Of a stretch of DNA of 64,000 nt, positions 40,601 to 48,496 are shown piece after piece (the stretch's first letter is position 1; each line of letters begins with the position of its first letter). Made by a program: the position numbers and the translations under genes. The DNA lies in NCBI RefSeq assembly GCF_965363235.1, contig NC_134841.1:34315440-34379439 (forward strand), read 5' to 3'. This DNA is from Mytilus galloprovincialis (lineage: Eukaryota > Mollusca > Bivalvia > Mytilida > Mytilidae). Under the pieces are notes generated by a model. That model ran no database searches and was not told the origin of the DNA. It saw only the letters and a program-made list of their open reading frames with translations.

Positions 40601-43600
40601 AAATCAAACAGACCTATAAAAATCCAATTGCAGCGTTGGTTTAATCTATTCATATCTTTATTTATGTTTACATCGCTTAATGGTCATCTGAGGTCAAATC
40701 GATAGTTAATTAGGTGGCGTCTGGACTAAAATACAAACGAAACGAACCTATATATTATCTACCCCATGCTCTGTAAACTGTTTATTTTAGGCTTTTGATA
40801 GTTTGAATAAATGTTTTACATTGTTGTAAATCAAATATGAAAATTTGAGTCAAATCAGTGACCATGAATTTGACAACTAGTGCCCCTTTAACATCTTTCC
40901 CTTTCTGTTTGAAATGTTCCTGAGGACTAAATGCAATCCCCGAAAAACGCTCCTGACGTACCAATTTTCAGTGTTATTTTCCTCTATTGTTTTTAGTCAT
41001 TCCGTATTGAACAAAGCAAGGAAACAAAAGTGTATATGATGATCAAATGTATTATCATCTTCCAACAAAGCCGTAAAACAATTTTCTGAGAAAAGTTTAT
41101 TTCAATGGCAACATTTTTACATGCTTTCATGATAACGCTAAAATTAATGAATTTACTTTTTTCCAATTCTAAGTTATAAACTCTAAAGTCAAAGATACCA
41201 GCAGTATGGGCGACGGAAAACAAGATAGTTAGGCGATTACATTTTTGTACAAAAAATGATAGTATAGGCGATTAAGAACTTGACATATACGAAGAAGACA
41301 TAATTCCTATGTGCACCTCTAAATGTCTGTAAACAGTTGTTAATTTATGTTTATGGTTACCATTTTTCTTAGTTTCTTTTGTTACATACTCTTAAAACTT
41401 TCGCTTGTTTAAAGTCAGGAACATATAGCATTTGTTTGTCTTAAGTGTCGTTTTAATTTTTTATCATTTGTATGTTTCGGAGTAAAGTGTGGCGTCCATC
41501 TTTCTGAACTAGTATACATCATTGTTTAGGACCAGCTGAAGTCCGACATCGGGTACGAGACTTCCTCGCTACATCGAAACCCATAGTTGGTCTCTGACTG
41601 TTTTCTGTTCTTTGTTCGGGTTGTTGTCTGTTTGACACATTCGCCGTTTCTATTTTCTATTGTATTTCAAAATGTTTCTTTGTTTCTAAATTAACGTTAA
41701 CACGTCTTGCAATTATGTAACTTATATCATACATTTTTGACTTTATCATTGCACACTAGTATTAGTGTTAGGACGTCCTGTATGTTATTATATGAAATTT
41801 ATTCGTTAATAATTTCGTACCTTTCATTCACATAATTTATCTTTATGTTGGGTGAAGGTTCTTTTTTACTCTGGATTGCGGTTGTTGCAATCGGTGGATT
41901 TAACATTTCACCTTGAAAGCAGAGTTTCTTTCTCTTATAACACATTCTATTGTCATGGTTTTCATTGGTTCTGCAATGTTTCAAACCGTTTACTAATTGT
42001 CTGATTTTTGGTTTCTGCCGCTTTTCTTCTTTTAAAATGTCTACGTTACTGACTTTATCTTCTATCTGACTTCGGCAATACTTGTCTGCTACTGTTTCTT
42101 GTTCTACATCTTTCTGGTATTTTGAACAACTCTCCTGTCCTTTTTCATACATTTCTTTAACATTTTGCCCACGGGATGATGTCGCAGTTTCCTGTTCTGT
42201 TTGATTTGGTTCTTTCTGGGTTAAATATGTATCAGTTTGCAATATTTGTTTATTCAATTCGGTTGATTTTTCAGTTCTTGTTCTATTCTTTAAGGCAGAA
42301 GAAAGTATATCCAATTTCTTGGATAACTTTTCTGTTGTTCCTAGTATTGCTTGCAGCTGAGAAGAATCTCTACACGTTATGTTTTCACAATTTGCTAAAT
42401 GCTCCTCGATTCCTTAGATAAAGCATAATCATTGTTACGTTGATATTTCAGTAATATATAAAAAAAAAAAAAAAAAAAAGCTTGGGAAACACCAACATTC
42501 TCTTCATTGAACTTAACATTACAATAAATTTAAAGAGTAGCTTCAAGAAGGGTCATACTTGACTCTTGACATGAAATTCACTGACATTTATTATGTAACA
42601 AAATGAGTTTCAGCATCTGAAAATCACAAAATCAACAAGTATGAACGAATTACATGTTGTTATGAATTCATAGTTGCAAACATTTTTTTGTTATATAAGT
42701 GACTATTTAAAAAAAAAAGATCTTGTGTAATCTAAAGACTTGATTTTAATAAATAACATAATATAATACTGAGAGTTACATTTAGATCTTTCTTGTATAT
42801 CCTTCTATAAAAAATAAGGATATGTGGTATGAATGCCAATGAGACATCTATCCATCAAAGTTCAAATAAAGTGGCCGTTTTAGTTTAAATTGATAGGATT
42901 GTAATATAAGAAGAGGATTTTAAACAAATATTTCAGCTGAAAATATCGCTGTCGTCAGTGTATTTATTTTTATCAAACATTATACACATTAACCAGTTAC
43001 CCTTTATAAACCAACGATAATCAATTTTAAAGAATTACTGAGTTTGTCGATTTGTCAAATGACTCATAAATCAAACCTTTTCTATGCTACTAAATTTAAC
43101 TGTGGCATCAATATATTTTCTTCTAACGATTGTTTACCATTTTATGTTCATAGAATTCCTTAAGATAATAAAACACTTTTCTTTTATCAAATGTATAGTA
43201 TATTGTATTATTCACACATTTTATTTAAAACATGCAAATAGGGAAAAGATCTACCTTCAAGTCGTTTTATCTCACTACTAAATCCAGTGTTGCTGTAAGA
43301 TAACAAATAATTATGAATTCTTGCTAACAAAAAATGAGAAATACATGCACAAAGAATAATGTATAAGTTTTCATAACGTACAATGATCGTTGCCGTTGCT
43401 TGTTAACTGTCACTCACAAATTGATCTATCTTACAGAAGCACCTTTGATGCGCCCGAAAATTAGAAATGCGAGTTTGGTGTACTACACTATCAATCTTAT
43501 CTCTTTCTTGATTGGTTTGAAGATATGAATTTTTACAAACTTACAACTGTTTAGCATTTGTTTTCTCTTTCACACGGTTCTGTGTCAGTTGAAGGTCTTG

Positions 43601-44608
43601 CATGGCATTCTTAATAGTTTCTACCTAAAAATATATATCAAACCAGTATTATAAAGGAAAATATGCCAATAGTGCAAAATTTTTAACTACAATATATTGA
43701 AAAAAATATATTTCAGATTATTTGGAAATGAGTATTAGATTATGCAACACAAAAGATACAATCATACATAATGCTTTGTCATTAGGCGGGAGGGTTCGGC
43801 TAGCCGTGAAACCAGGTTTAATCCACCATTTGTTCTGTTCAAAGTCAATAATATCGACACGAATGGTATAAAACTTTCCTTACATTTACCATTCATTCCT
43901 AAAACACGGTCGTACAATTGAAAAAAAATCATTTTCAAATATGGAAAGAAGCATGCATACAAGATTATGGGTTCACCTTAGCTCTTTTACTTCAAACATA
44001 GAATTTTTATGCGGATTAAGTCGTTTTGACAAGAAAACAACATCAATGCAATATATTTTTTTTTAATTTTCAGGGGACTTGATTGATTAACATAGATACG
44101 CAGATTATATTAAAACCAGACGGAAAAGTTATAAGATTTATTGCAAGGCATTAAACATCTTTGGAAGATATTGCTGGGTAAAATCCGAAAAAAATTGACA
44201 ATTGAAACTGAATAAACGGACAGTAAACACAGTAAAAAGAATAGAATATAAAAAGGGAAACCAGTCTGAAATGAGAATTATTGCTGTCAATTAAGAAATT
44301 CAGAAATTATTGCAGTGTTTTTATTATTGCAAAAAATTCAACAGGGTAACCATTTTAATCGTAATAATTTATTTGATTTAAACAGTATTTGTCTCAATAT
44401 CGCAAATATTAAAATCGCATTTTTGTCTTCAATAATTTTTGAATTTACAGTAATCTGGAATATTTTCTCACATTTTCATCATTAATAAGTCTCTTTAGGG
44501 GTAGAAAGAGATGAAGAATTGAAGTGAATAATAATAATAAAAAAAAGAACATGAAGTAAGCCGACTGTTATTAAATCATGAACCTACCATATCTGATATA
44601 GCCGCCAT
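16551..44608 (-). CDS. Gene A: VWA - MIB/HERC2 x2 - WWE protein, complete
   Basis: Twenty-one coding exons total 2,532 nt, 843 aa plus stop; every junction is GT-AG and phase-consistent. Order: residues 1-110 helical, coiled-coil-like; 110-290 charged, Lys/Glu-rich linker; 310-490 VWA with MIDAS DTSES at 317-321 and ITDG at 422-425; 517-580 linker; MIB/HERC2 at 585-643 and 655-715; acidic linker; WWE at 758-800 (W760, W769, E781); short tail. No RING, HECT, PARP, signal peptide or membrane segment is seen, so it is likely intracellular. MIB/HERC2 modules bind partners in ubiquitin ligases and WWE domains bind ADP-ribose forms in known families; a role in such signalling is inferred. Gene B downstream in the window is a tandem paralogue. 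I know no named orthologue. Confidence 0.85.
16620..18740. other. Gene A last intron: repeats and old fragments
   Basis: Mostly AT-rich. Holds a short R2-related piece at 17220-17295 (GACGAAACGCGCGTC) and the decayed RT fragment at 18057-18257. No other exon was found. Confidence 0.6.
18057..18257 (-). pseudogene. Decayed reverse transcriptase fragment
   Basis: FLRKFYGRHHDLVD matches LRKFYGRHHELVD at the end of the RT fragment at 15.6 kb; the rest of the frame is degraded. It is a short relict of the same element family inside gene A's last intron. Confidence 0.6.
18746..18819 (-). CDS. Gene A exon 20
   Basis: 74 nt, encodes HVVFFSKMIQENQTDH and SSVPVQRL (residues 801-824). Its twin in gene B is at 49644-49717 with two changes in the first five residues. 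Confidence 0.85.
19339..19456. mobile_element. Diverged small MITE (GCGGATC-ended)
   Basis: Inverted ends AAGCGGATCTAG and TTGGATCCACCACT; TCCAG may flank both sides. Internal sequence GTGGGAAAAA...AATCACT matches the intact copy at 54133-54277. Boundaries are approximate. Confidence 0.55.
19906..20047 (-). CDS. Gene A exon 19: WWE domain
   Basis: 142 nt, residues 754-799. STWQYQDASGNWESYDEETN and then VKIERAY show the two signature Trp (760, 769) and Glu781 of the WWE fold. One exon carries nearly the whole domain. Gene B twin: 50336-50477, 35 of 46 residues identical. Confidence 0.9.
20310..21250 (+). pseudogene. LINE 3' fragment (C-terminal region)
   Basis: Broken frames read KLHIKFIKK, ILGIYCKASN-like and then RQPLKNRIILCSIKFWYHLI, typical of the post-RT region of invertebrate non-LTR elements. 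Further on is LRVSAHDLAIKRGRY with a zinc-binding CX2C...HX4C block (CEICKSGE...HMLLHC). A frameshift near 20358 and stops at about 20750 show it is dead. It ends in a TATTGTCTATTG simple tail. Inserted antisense in gene A's intron 18. A relative is at 57097-57603. Confidence 0.75.
21380..22290. repeat. R4 repeat, copy 1 (reverse orientation)
   Basis: Shares AGGTCTTTCCAC, GACCTTGACC/TTTGACC blocks, TTACGGTTGCGAAGGAG-like and GGGGGAATAACTCTCATATG segments, in inverted order, with the repeats at 56490-57000 and 57940-59460. The right end has GGTCTTTCCACGGAAAGGTG hairpin and an A-tract at 22217-22237. Confidence 0.7.
22627..22736 (-). CDS. Gene A exon 18: acidic linker
   Basis: 110 nt, residues 717-752 (DDDRIIGSPDLIDDEDKR then RQEMVSDLPLILP). 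Links the second MIB/HERC2 domain to WWE. Twin in gene B at 53285-53394. Confidence 0.85.
22740..26480. other. Gene A intron 17: repeat-rich
   Basis: Contains dispersed mussel-type repeats at about 23190-23420 and 23585-23960 (AATGGCAAAATCAAA, CCTCTCACTTGTATGGCAGT), an R2-related piece at 24860-24965, and an exon-like open stretch at 25191-25400. The dispersed family also occurs at 26690-26880 and 45770-45985. Confidence 0.6.
25191..25390 (-). other. Unplaced exon-like open stretch
   Basis: Minus-strand frame KKLQQGFCSDPNPQAIIRYQ through DKDTAMRTVGTIVFKM ends with a stop just before a consensus GTAAGT. It has no match in gene B and no domain I recognise. It could be an alternative terminal exon or a transposon remnant. 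Confidence 0.25.
26487..26557 (-). CDS. Gene A exon 17: end of second MIB/HERC2
   Basis: 71 nt, residues 693-715: VHWDRRRLGTYKFACDGLFE. Matches the conserved closing part of the fold (VxWDxGxxxxYxxG-like). Twin: 53732-53802. The donor must be CTG|GTGTGT, not the GT two bases later, to keep phase. Confidence 0.88.
27845..27930 (-). CDS. Gene A exon 16: core of second MIB/HERC2
   Basis: 86 nt, residues 665-692: KDWKYGEQDGGRGCRGTV. This is the diagnostic DWKxGEQDGGxGxxGTV signature. Twin in gene B at 55569-55654, 23 of 28 residues identical. Confidence 0.92.
28223..28895 (+). mobile_element. TTAA-flanked MITE family R6, intact copy
   Basis: TTAA at 28219-28222 and 28896-28899 flank a 673-bp segment that begins AGGGCCACTAG and ends CTATTACCCCT, short inverted ends of the TTAAAGGG type. 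Such ends are known from Kolobok/T2-type elements; the assignment is inferred. No coding capacity. This copy provides the empty sites for the insertions seen in the second copy at 38.7-40.9 kb. It lies in gene A intron 15. Confidence 0.75.
28987..29130 (-). CDS. Gene A exon 15: joins the two MIB/HERC2 domains
   Basis: 144 nt, residues 617-663: KIRVEWDSGNENVYRYD closes the first domain and VGCRVKRG opens the second. Twin in gene B at 59513-59656, only 29 of 47 residues identical, the least conserved part of the MIB region. Confidence 0.9.
29377..29690. repeat. R1 repeat, copy 2
   Basis: Same family as 9937-10190: GAAGATGTGGTA, CAATGAGACAACTCTCCA, ACAATTTATAAAAGTAAACC. This copy extends further, to AGCGGGGTTAA, which also occurs at 37720. 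Confidence 0.75.
30146..30326 (-). CDS. Gene A exon 14: first MIB/HERC2 domain
   Basis: 181 nt, residues 556-615: DDITDNVMLLLDPGTQYHGR, then LGTRVRRGPHWQWQNQDSEM and AGTVIGED. This is a GxRVxRGxxWxWxxQD signature. Twin in gene B at 60235-60415, 53 of 60 residues identical. Confidence 0.92.
30573..30689 (-). CDS. Gene A exon 13: linker after VWA
   Basis: 117 nt, residues 517-555, ending SLQELDAY. The gene B twin (61200-61307) is three codons shorter. Confidence 0.85.
30690..33005. other. Gene A intron 12, no feature
   Basis: AT-rich intron. Short frames on both strands at 31.1-31.4 and 32.5-33.0 kb overlap each other and show no domain or paralogue match. Confidence 0.6.
33010..33096 (-). 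CDS. Gene A exon 12
   Basis: 87 nt, residues 488-516: KKTFGKLIPPEQIQRLAQ. Twin at 61643-61729 is strongly similar; the paralogue fixes the acceptor at TTTAAG|ATTTTG. Confidence 0.88.
33563..33664 (-). CDS. Gene A exon 11: last strand of VWA
   Basis: 102 nt, residues 454-487. TKIFCVPIGGANTD matches the final VWA strand (hydrophobic run then IGxG-like turn). The gene B twin (62054-62161) has two more codons and a diverged first half. Confidence 0.88.
34747..34892 (-). CDS. Gene A exon 10: VWA third metal loop
   Basis: 146 nt, residues 406-453. NIIVITDGMPTRVEAL contains the D424-G425 pair of the VWA metal site. No gene B counterpart is visible in this window. Confidence 0.9.
35091..35162 (-). 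CDS. Gene A exon 9: VWA second metal loop
   Basis: 72 nt, residues 382-404. CGPSPLAAGLLMAL is the GxTxLxxAL region; Ser389 stands where most VWA domains have the metal-binding Thr. Confidence 0.88.
35469..35591 (-). CDS. Gene A exon 8: VWA middle strands
   Basis: 123 nt, residues 341-380. VSLRYGIRDNVGLAHFGRDT matches the strand with VGLxxFG of VWA domains. Confidence 0.9.
36032..36169 (-). CDS. Gene A exon 7: VWA first metal loop
   Basis: 138 nt, residues 295-339. HNYMLLLDTSESMQGEKF carries the DxSxS MIDAS motif at 317-321 with the usual hydrophobic strand before it. Confidence 0.92.
36236..36441. mobile_element. TA-flanked MITE with ~25-bp TIRs
   Basis: Left end TTGTGGATTTATTTTTATTC and right end GAAAATAAATGAATCCACAG form inverted repeats, with TA on both outer sides. 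Fits a Tc1/mariner-type MITE. It sits 66 bp upstream of gene A exon 7's acceptor. Confidence 0.75.
36942..37013 (-). CDS. Gene A exon 6
   Basis: 72 nt, residues 271-293: FDRGQKVHSYADWIAIAGQA. Precedes the VWA domain. Confidence 0.85.
37265..37530. repeat. R3 repeat, copy 2
   Basis: Collinear with 12786-13070 but more diverged; ends in GACCAGAAAACACAATGCCC. Flanked on both sides by R1 fragments (37160-37200, 37650-37745), so several insertions are stacked in gene A intron 5. Confidence 0.75.
38486..38562 (-). CDS. Gene A exon 5
   Basis: 77 nt, residues 244-269: SPNQTHVRSYERQRESIA. Charged linker. Donor AACAGAG|GTAATT, acceptor TTGCCAG|GAGTCC. Confidence 0.82.
38816..38976. mobile_element. 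161-bp G/C-run MITE with 5-bp target duplication
   Basis: Ends CAGGGGCGGATGCAGG and GGATCCGCCACTG; CTTTT occurs at 38811-38815 and 38977-38981. Internal runs of 7-8 G or C. Belongs to the same end-type group as 54133-54277 and, by its CAGTGGCG-like end and 5-bp duplication, perhaps the same superfamily as the 1,317-bp element. Confidence 0.8.
39134..40450 (-). mobile_element. 1,317-bp non-autonomous DNA element, copy 2
   Basis: Reverse complement of 3984-5300, equal in length to the base, with scattered substitutions. ATTGT occurs at 39129-39133 and 40451-40455 as target duplication. Inserted inside the R6 copy; the intact R6 copy shows one ACAAT at the matching point. Confidence 0.88.
41515..41665. 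repeat. R8 dispersed repeat, copy 1
   Basis: CAGCTGAAGTCCGACATC through GGGTTGTTGTCTGTTTGACA. Copies at 51285-51415 (same orientation) and 55875-56010 (inverted). Confidence 0.75.
41821..42412 (-). CDS. Gene A exon 4: long charged exon
   Basis: 592 nt, residues 48-243, by far the largest exon. Starts IEEHLANCENITCRDSSQLQ with helical, coiled-coil-like spacing (TTEKLSKKLDILSSALKN), then a Lys/Glu/Gln-rich stretch likely disordered, ending NYVNER. The frame remains open past the donor GAAAG|GTACGA for a few codons. Start of the exon is set by acceptor TATCTAAG|GAATCG and phase. Confidence 0.82.
43255..43292 (-). CDS. Gene A exon 3
   Basis: 38 nt, residues 35-46 (NTGFSSEIKRLE). Acceptor TTACAG|CAACAC, donor GAAG|GTAGAT. 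Confidence 0.75.
43545..43624 (-). CDS. Gene A exon 2
   Basis: 80 nt, residues 8-33: VETIKNAMQDLQLTQNRVKE then KTNAKQ. Amphipathic helix, part of the N-terminal coiled coil. Confidence 0.8.
44294..44450. mobile_element. TA-type small element, diverged
   Basis: Left GAAATTCAGAAATTATTGC and right AATAATTTTTGAATTTACAG are imperfect inverted ends, like the cleaner copy at 48738-48944. Boundaries approximate. Confidence 0.5.
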
Positions 44609-44654
44609 TATCAGGTTGTTTGAACGTTAGTTATAAGACCTTTATCGTTGCCCG
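44588..44654 (-). CDS. Gene A exon 1 of coding part, with 5' leader
   Basis: ATG at 44606-44608 starts MAAISDM, then donor ATG|GTAGGT. The exon likely begins at acceptor TTATTTGTAG|CGGGCAACG, so 44609-44654 is 5' untranslated. CDS part is 44588-44608. Confidence 0.78.
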
Positions 44655-45393
44655 CTACAAATAAAGGGAAATAAATTTAAAAAAAATAGAAAAAGAAAAC
44701 AACAACAATGTTTAGTCATTATAAGAATATCTCATCATTTCATGTTATTCCTGTAAACATATTAAAATGTAAATAGAACACAATTAAGTTCCCTCCTTTC
44801 TAAAAATCCTCATTTTATTTGCATACATTCTTTTCCATTTAAAACGGAAATAGTGGTCTGACTGTATCTCCAGGTTTATTTAAATGGAGTGTATGAGGAT
44901 TAACACGTTAACTTTATGATCTCGTTTAAAATAATAATAAGAAATCTTTTATAGCAAAATACTAATATACAATTGCATAAAACTCTACTGATAAATGAAA
45001 AACAATTTTACTTTCGGTTTTCAAGTAAATCCATCAGCATCATTCAGCTTACATATACTAGACTGGATGTACATGGTGTACTAAGCTGCCCCGGAAATTA
45101 TTGTTATAAATAACTCCAGTGGGAAAATAAAATCTTAAATTAGACTGACGGCAATTTATTATGATTATGACCTCGTTTACAAATTGTCAAATGACAAAAC
45201 GTGAACATTTACTCTTTTGTTCGACTGCAACACAAAATGATGTCAACTTTCCATAACATGCATAAGGCACATTGAAATCTCTATCATGTTTTGCATCTCG
45301 TACGTTCACATAATTTATCTCAAATACCTAAAGAATTTTTTACATTAAAAAAACAAAGATTGTTTTATTGAATTGTGGCCCTTTTAGACTTAC

Positions 45394-45480
45394 CTTATTC
45401 AAATAGAAGCCGATTACGATGTTTTTATGGTGAAACTTCATAAAAAAAACCTCAGTTAGACGCACTGTTTCCAATTTTCT
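45394..45480 (-). other. Probable 5' untranslated exon of gene A
   Basis: A consensus donor GAATAAG|GTAAGTC lies upstream of a coding exon that has its own acceptor, which calls for a leading non-coding exon. The upstream (right) limit is not defined. Confidence 0.35.
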
Positions 45481-45499
45481 TCTTCTTGAGCATTAGTAT

Positions 45500-48375
45500 T
45501 CAAGCTTATGCAGTTTTTTGTTACTTGATTTATTTCAAGTGACTGGGCGGTGCTGAAATATGGTTCTACTTATTATTGTCCAGTCAAAAATGTTTTGGTA
45601 TAAACTCATCAATTAAGTTTATAGGTTATTGATCCGGTTAACAAATGAAAACACTATATTTATATTCTCCAAGTAAAAAGTGTACATAGCCGTTAATTTT
45701 TTGTAATACGGAGTATAAAAAAATGGCAACAAATTTATTAGAATTTAGAAACTGTGTGGAAATATGAAAAAAAAGTAAAATCATAAAAATGCTTAACACC
45801 GAGGAAAATTTAAAAGGAAAATCCCTAATCAAATGTCAAAATCAAAAGCTCAAACACATTAAACGAATAGAAAACAACTGAAATATTCAGGTACAGGTTT
45901 TTTCCCTGTAGAAAATGGTTGATTAAACCGGGTTTTACAGCTAGCTTCACCTCTCACTCGTATGACAGTCGCACCAAATTCCTCTATTAATAACTGACTT
46001 TATTATTGAATGCACTTGCTTAGAGAGGAGTGAAGCATAATTTGCAAATGGAACTTAGACCTCTTTATTTTCTAAATAATAATAACAACTATATTCGTAA
46101 AAGCTAATACAAATTTATTTTACTAACAATTTGAAATCACAACAAAGAATATACAATGCAGTCAACAACGGATCTTTTAAGCAAGATATAACTTATCTCA
46201 AATTTATTCATTATGACACTTATTGGATAAACAATAGTTGTACAAGTTTGTAACTTGATGGTGTTTTTCAATAACTAGTTTTAAACTACATACTAGTACA
46301 CATATACATTGAACGTACAACAAAAATATCGAATACCAAGCCAAATTAAAAAAAGTGGAAGTCCATAAAAATTTACATTATCAAAATTTAAGAATCAACA
46401 GAACAACTGAAAAACATCTCCCATATTGGTACAATCATTATCTTCAGAAACAGTATTAACAAATGAGCCATATGCAAATATAATTCACATTACGGACCTC
46501 AATTAAATTGTCACCCATAAGTATCGATCGTAAATAAAACTATAAAAATTACATTTTGATGATTTTTGTTTTAAAACCCCCATTCATTTCAGTGGCAAAA
46601 TTAATCTTCACTCTTTCTTTAAATTTGTAAAAAAGTTTTTATCACCTTAGTTATATCATTCATCATAATAGCCATACTAAAATATCTCTAATTCTATTTG
46701 TCAATGTTGCACTTGTCATTATATTAAACAATAGACCTTTATAACAGTTCTCACTACAACACGTTAAAATACAGTTATCAGTGCAGAATAGTTTGAACCA
46801 TTATTTCAGCATTGTAAAATCTTACTAGTTCACAAAATACTTGAATGTTAACAGATGAATTCGTAACTTGCGGAATACGTTTCAGAAAGCTTAAATCACA
46901 TATTTAACTTATCTTCTATAATTTGTAGTGTCCATAAACTTCATAACTTACAATACTTAAATATACAAGATAAATATCTAATCATAAATCAAATGTTTCG
47001 TGATTAAACCAATCATCATATGTTTTACTAAATAGAATAAATGACACCTTTTTAAAATTTAAACTACAGAACCGGCATATCTGAACAATTCAGGAAGATA
47101 TACAAATTGATCTCATACGTCTATTAGTTAAGAACTATTACTGGCTTTAGTCAGCCCTCTATTTCTATTTTCTTTTCGCAATAGTTTTACTGATCAAACG
47201 TATATCATCTGCATACATAATCAAATATAAATTAAGCATTCATAATTCATAATATTGACAACCTTGTTTCAACATTTTAATGTCCATTTTATTTGCGTTA
47301 ACTGAGTAAACAAGAGCTTAATAAACAGCTCCATGAATTTTCATTCAAGATTCTCGTTCAAAATAACGCTAAGATTATACAATATGCATATTAAATGTAA
47401 CAAAAGGATACGTAAATGTTTGAGTAACAAATCACACACTGAATAAGACAGAATAGTTTCATATCATCCTTTTATGTGTTATCGTTATTCTTTTTCTTAC
47501 CCTTGTATTTATTTATATAAAGGGAGATATGGTTAGGGGGATGGTTACAGTCTCCCATTTTTAAATATTATTCAATGGTCTGATATGATCTATAACCTTT
47601 TCCGTCTATTTTTTTTATCCTTTTAAAACATAAATCACCTTATATTTACACGTTAAACATATTAATTGAAACATACATTTCTATCACAAAATTCTTTATA
47701 TATCACAGATATTTGAAAATATACAATTGCAATTATTTTACACAATGCCACCATTGTCATAATTTTCACTCATCATGTACCCTTTTTTTATATCGCAGTT
47801 TTATGACACTTAAAAGTGTAATAAATAATAGTACTTATAACAACAATAATCATTATCACATATGTCCTAATATAGATTTTCCTAATGCAAATTAATCATT
47901 AAACTCAGTAAAATTAATATATAGTTGAAGTGAGTCTAGTTTCTATGGAGAGTTTTTTTGTTTGTAAATACGGTTTTGATAGGCTAAGTGATAGACTAAT
48001 TCGTACGTAAAACTGGATTAACCAAACCACACAGTGTACCGAGTGCCATATTAATATTTTAAACATAGATATAGATATAACTTAGTCTACTCGTCCGTCA
48101 CGTATCACGTTAACGTTTTGGTCTAAGGTTGTTCACCAAAAAGCGGTCACAAAAACTTGATCTTGACAGTACGATTTACACTTTTTAAAATAGATGTCAA
48201 AAATTAGTGTTTTGAAGATTTCACTATTTCATAATATTTACAAATTGAAAAGTATTGCTTAGAAATACACCAAAGGGTTATTCTAAACAAATACTTAATG
48301 TCTAGCTACTAGGCGAGTTTTCTCTCTAAATAGTACTGTTAGATTGAACATTGAAGCTTAGGTAACTAACAGAAG
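45500..48375. other. Intergenic between genes A and B
   Basis: AT-rich. A dispersed repeat of the family at 23.6 kb lies at 45770-45985 (CCTAATCAAATGTCAAAATC, CCTCTCACTCGTATGACAGT). Nothing else coding was seen; gene A's promoter should be near its right-hand start, around 45.4-45.6 kb. Confidence 0.6.
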
Positions 48376-48379
48376 TATA

Positions 48380-48385
48380 TTTATT
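48380..48385 (-). terminator. Gene B polyadenylation signal
   Basis: AATAAA on the minus strand, 77 nt beyond the gene B stop codon. Confidence 0.5.
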
Positions 48386-48461
48386 ACAAATTAATAATTT
48401 TTAAAGTATGTAAGGCTAATCCTAGGCCTTTGCCTTCATATTGTCACAATTGGATGTCATT

Positions 48462-48496
48462 TCATTGTTTCATCTCTGTAAGATCAGTTGTATTAT
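48462..48496 (-). CDS. Gene B exon 21-equivalent and stop
   Basis: Acceptor TTCTTTTACAG|ATAATAC; encodes NTTDLTEMKQ then TGA at 48462-48464. The shift from CAGTTC in gene A to CAATGA here shortens the tail by eight residues. Confidence 0.78.

Larger units (their letters stand above)
38732..40887 (-). mobile_element. R6 TTAA-type element, second copy, split by two insertions
   Basis: Reverse-complement relative of 28223-28895. Its pieces are 38732-38815, 38982-39133 and 40456-40887, separated by a 161-bp MITE and a 1,317-bp element. The right end keeps TTAA (40888-40891) and the CCCT end. The left end has lost the expected TTAAAGGG terminus. Lies in gene A intron 4. Confidence 0.8.

Noticed and set aside
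42176-42421. 81-codon frame on the + strand
   Set aside because: Antisense shadow of gene A exon 4.
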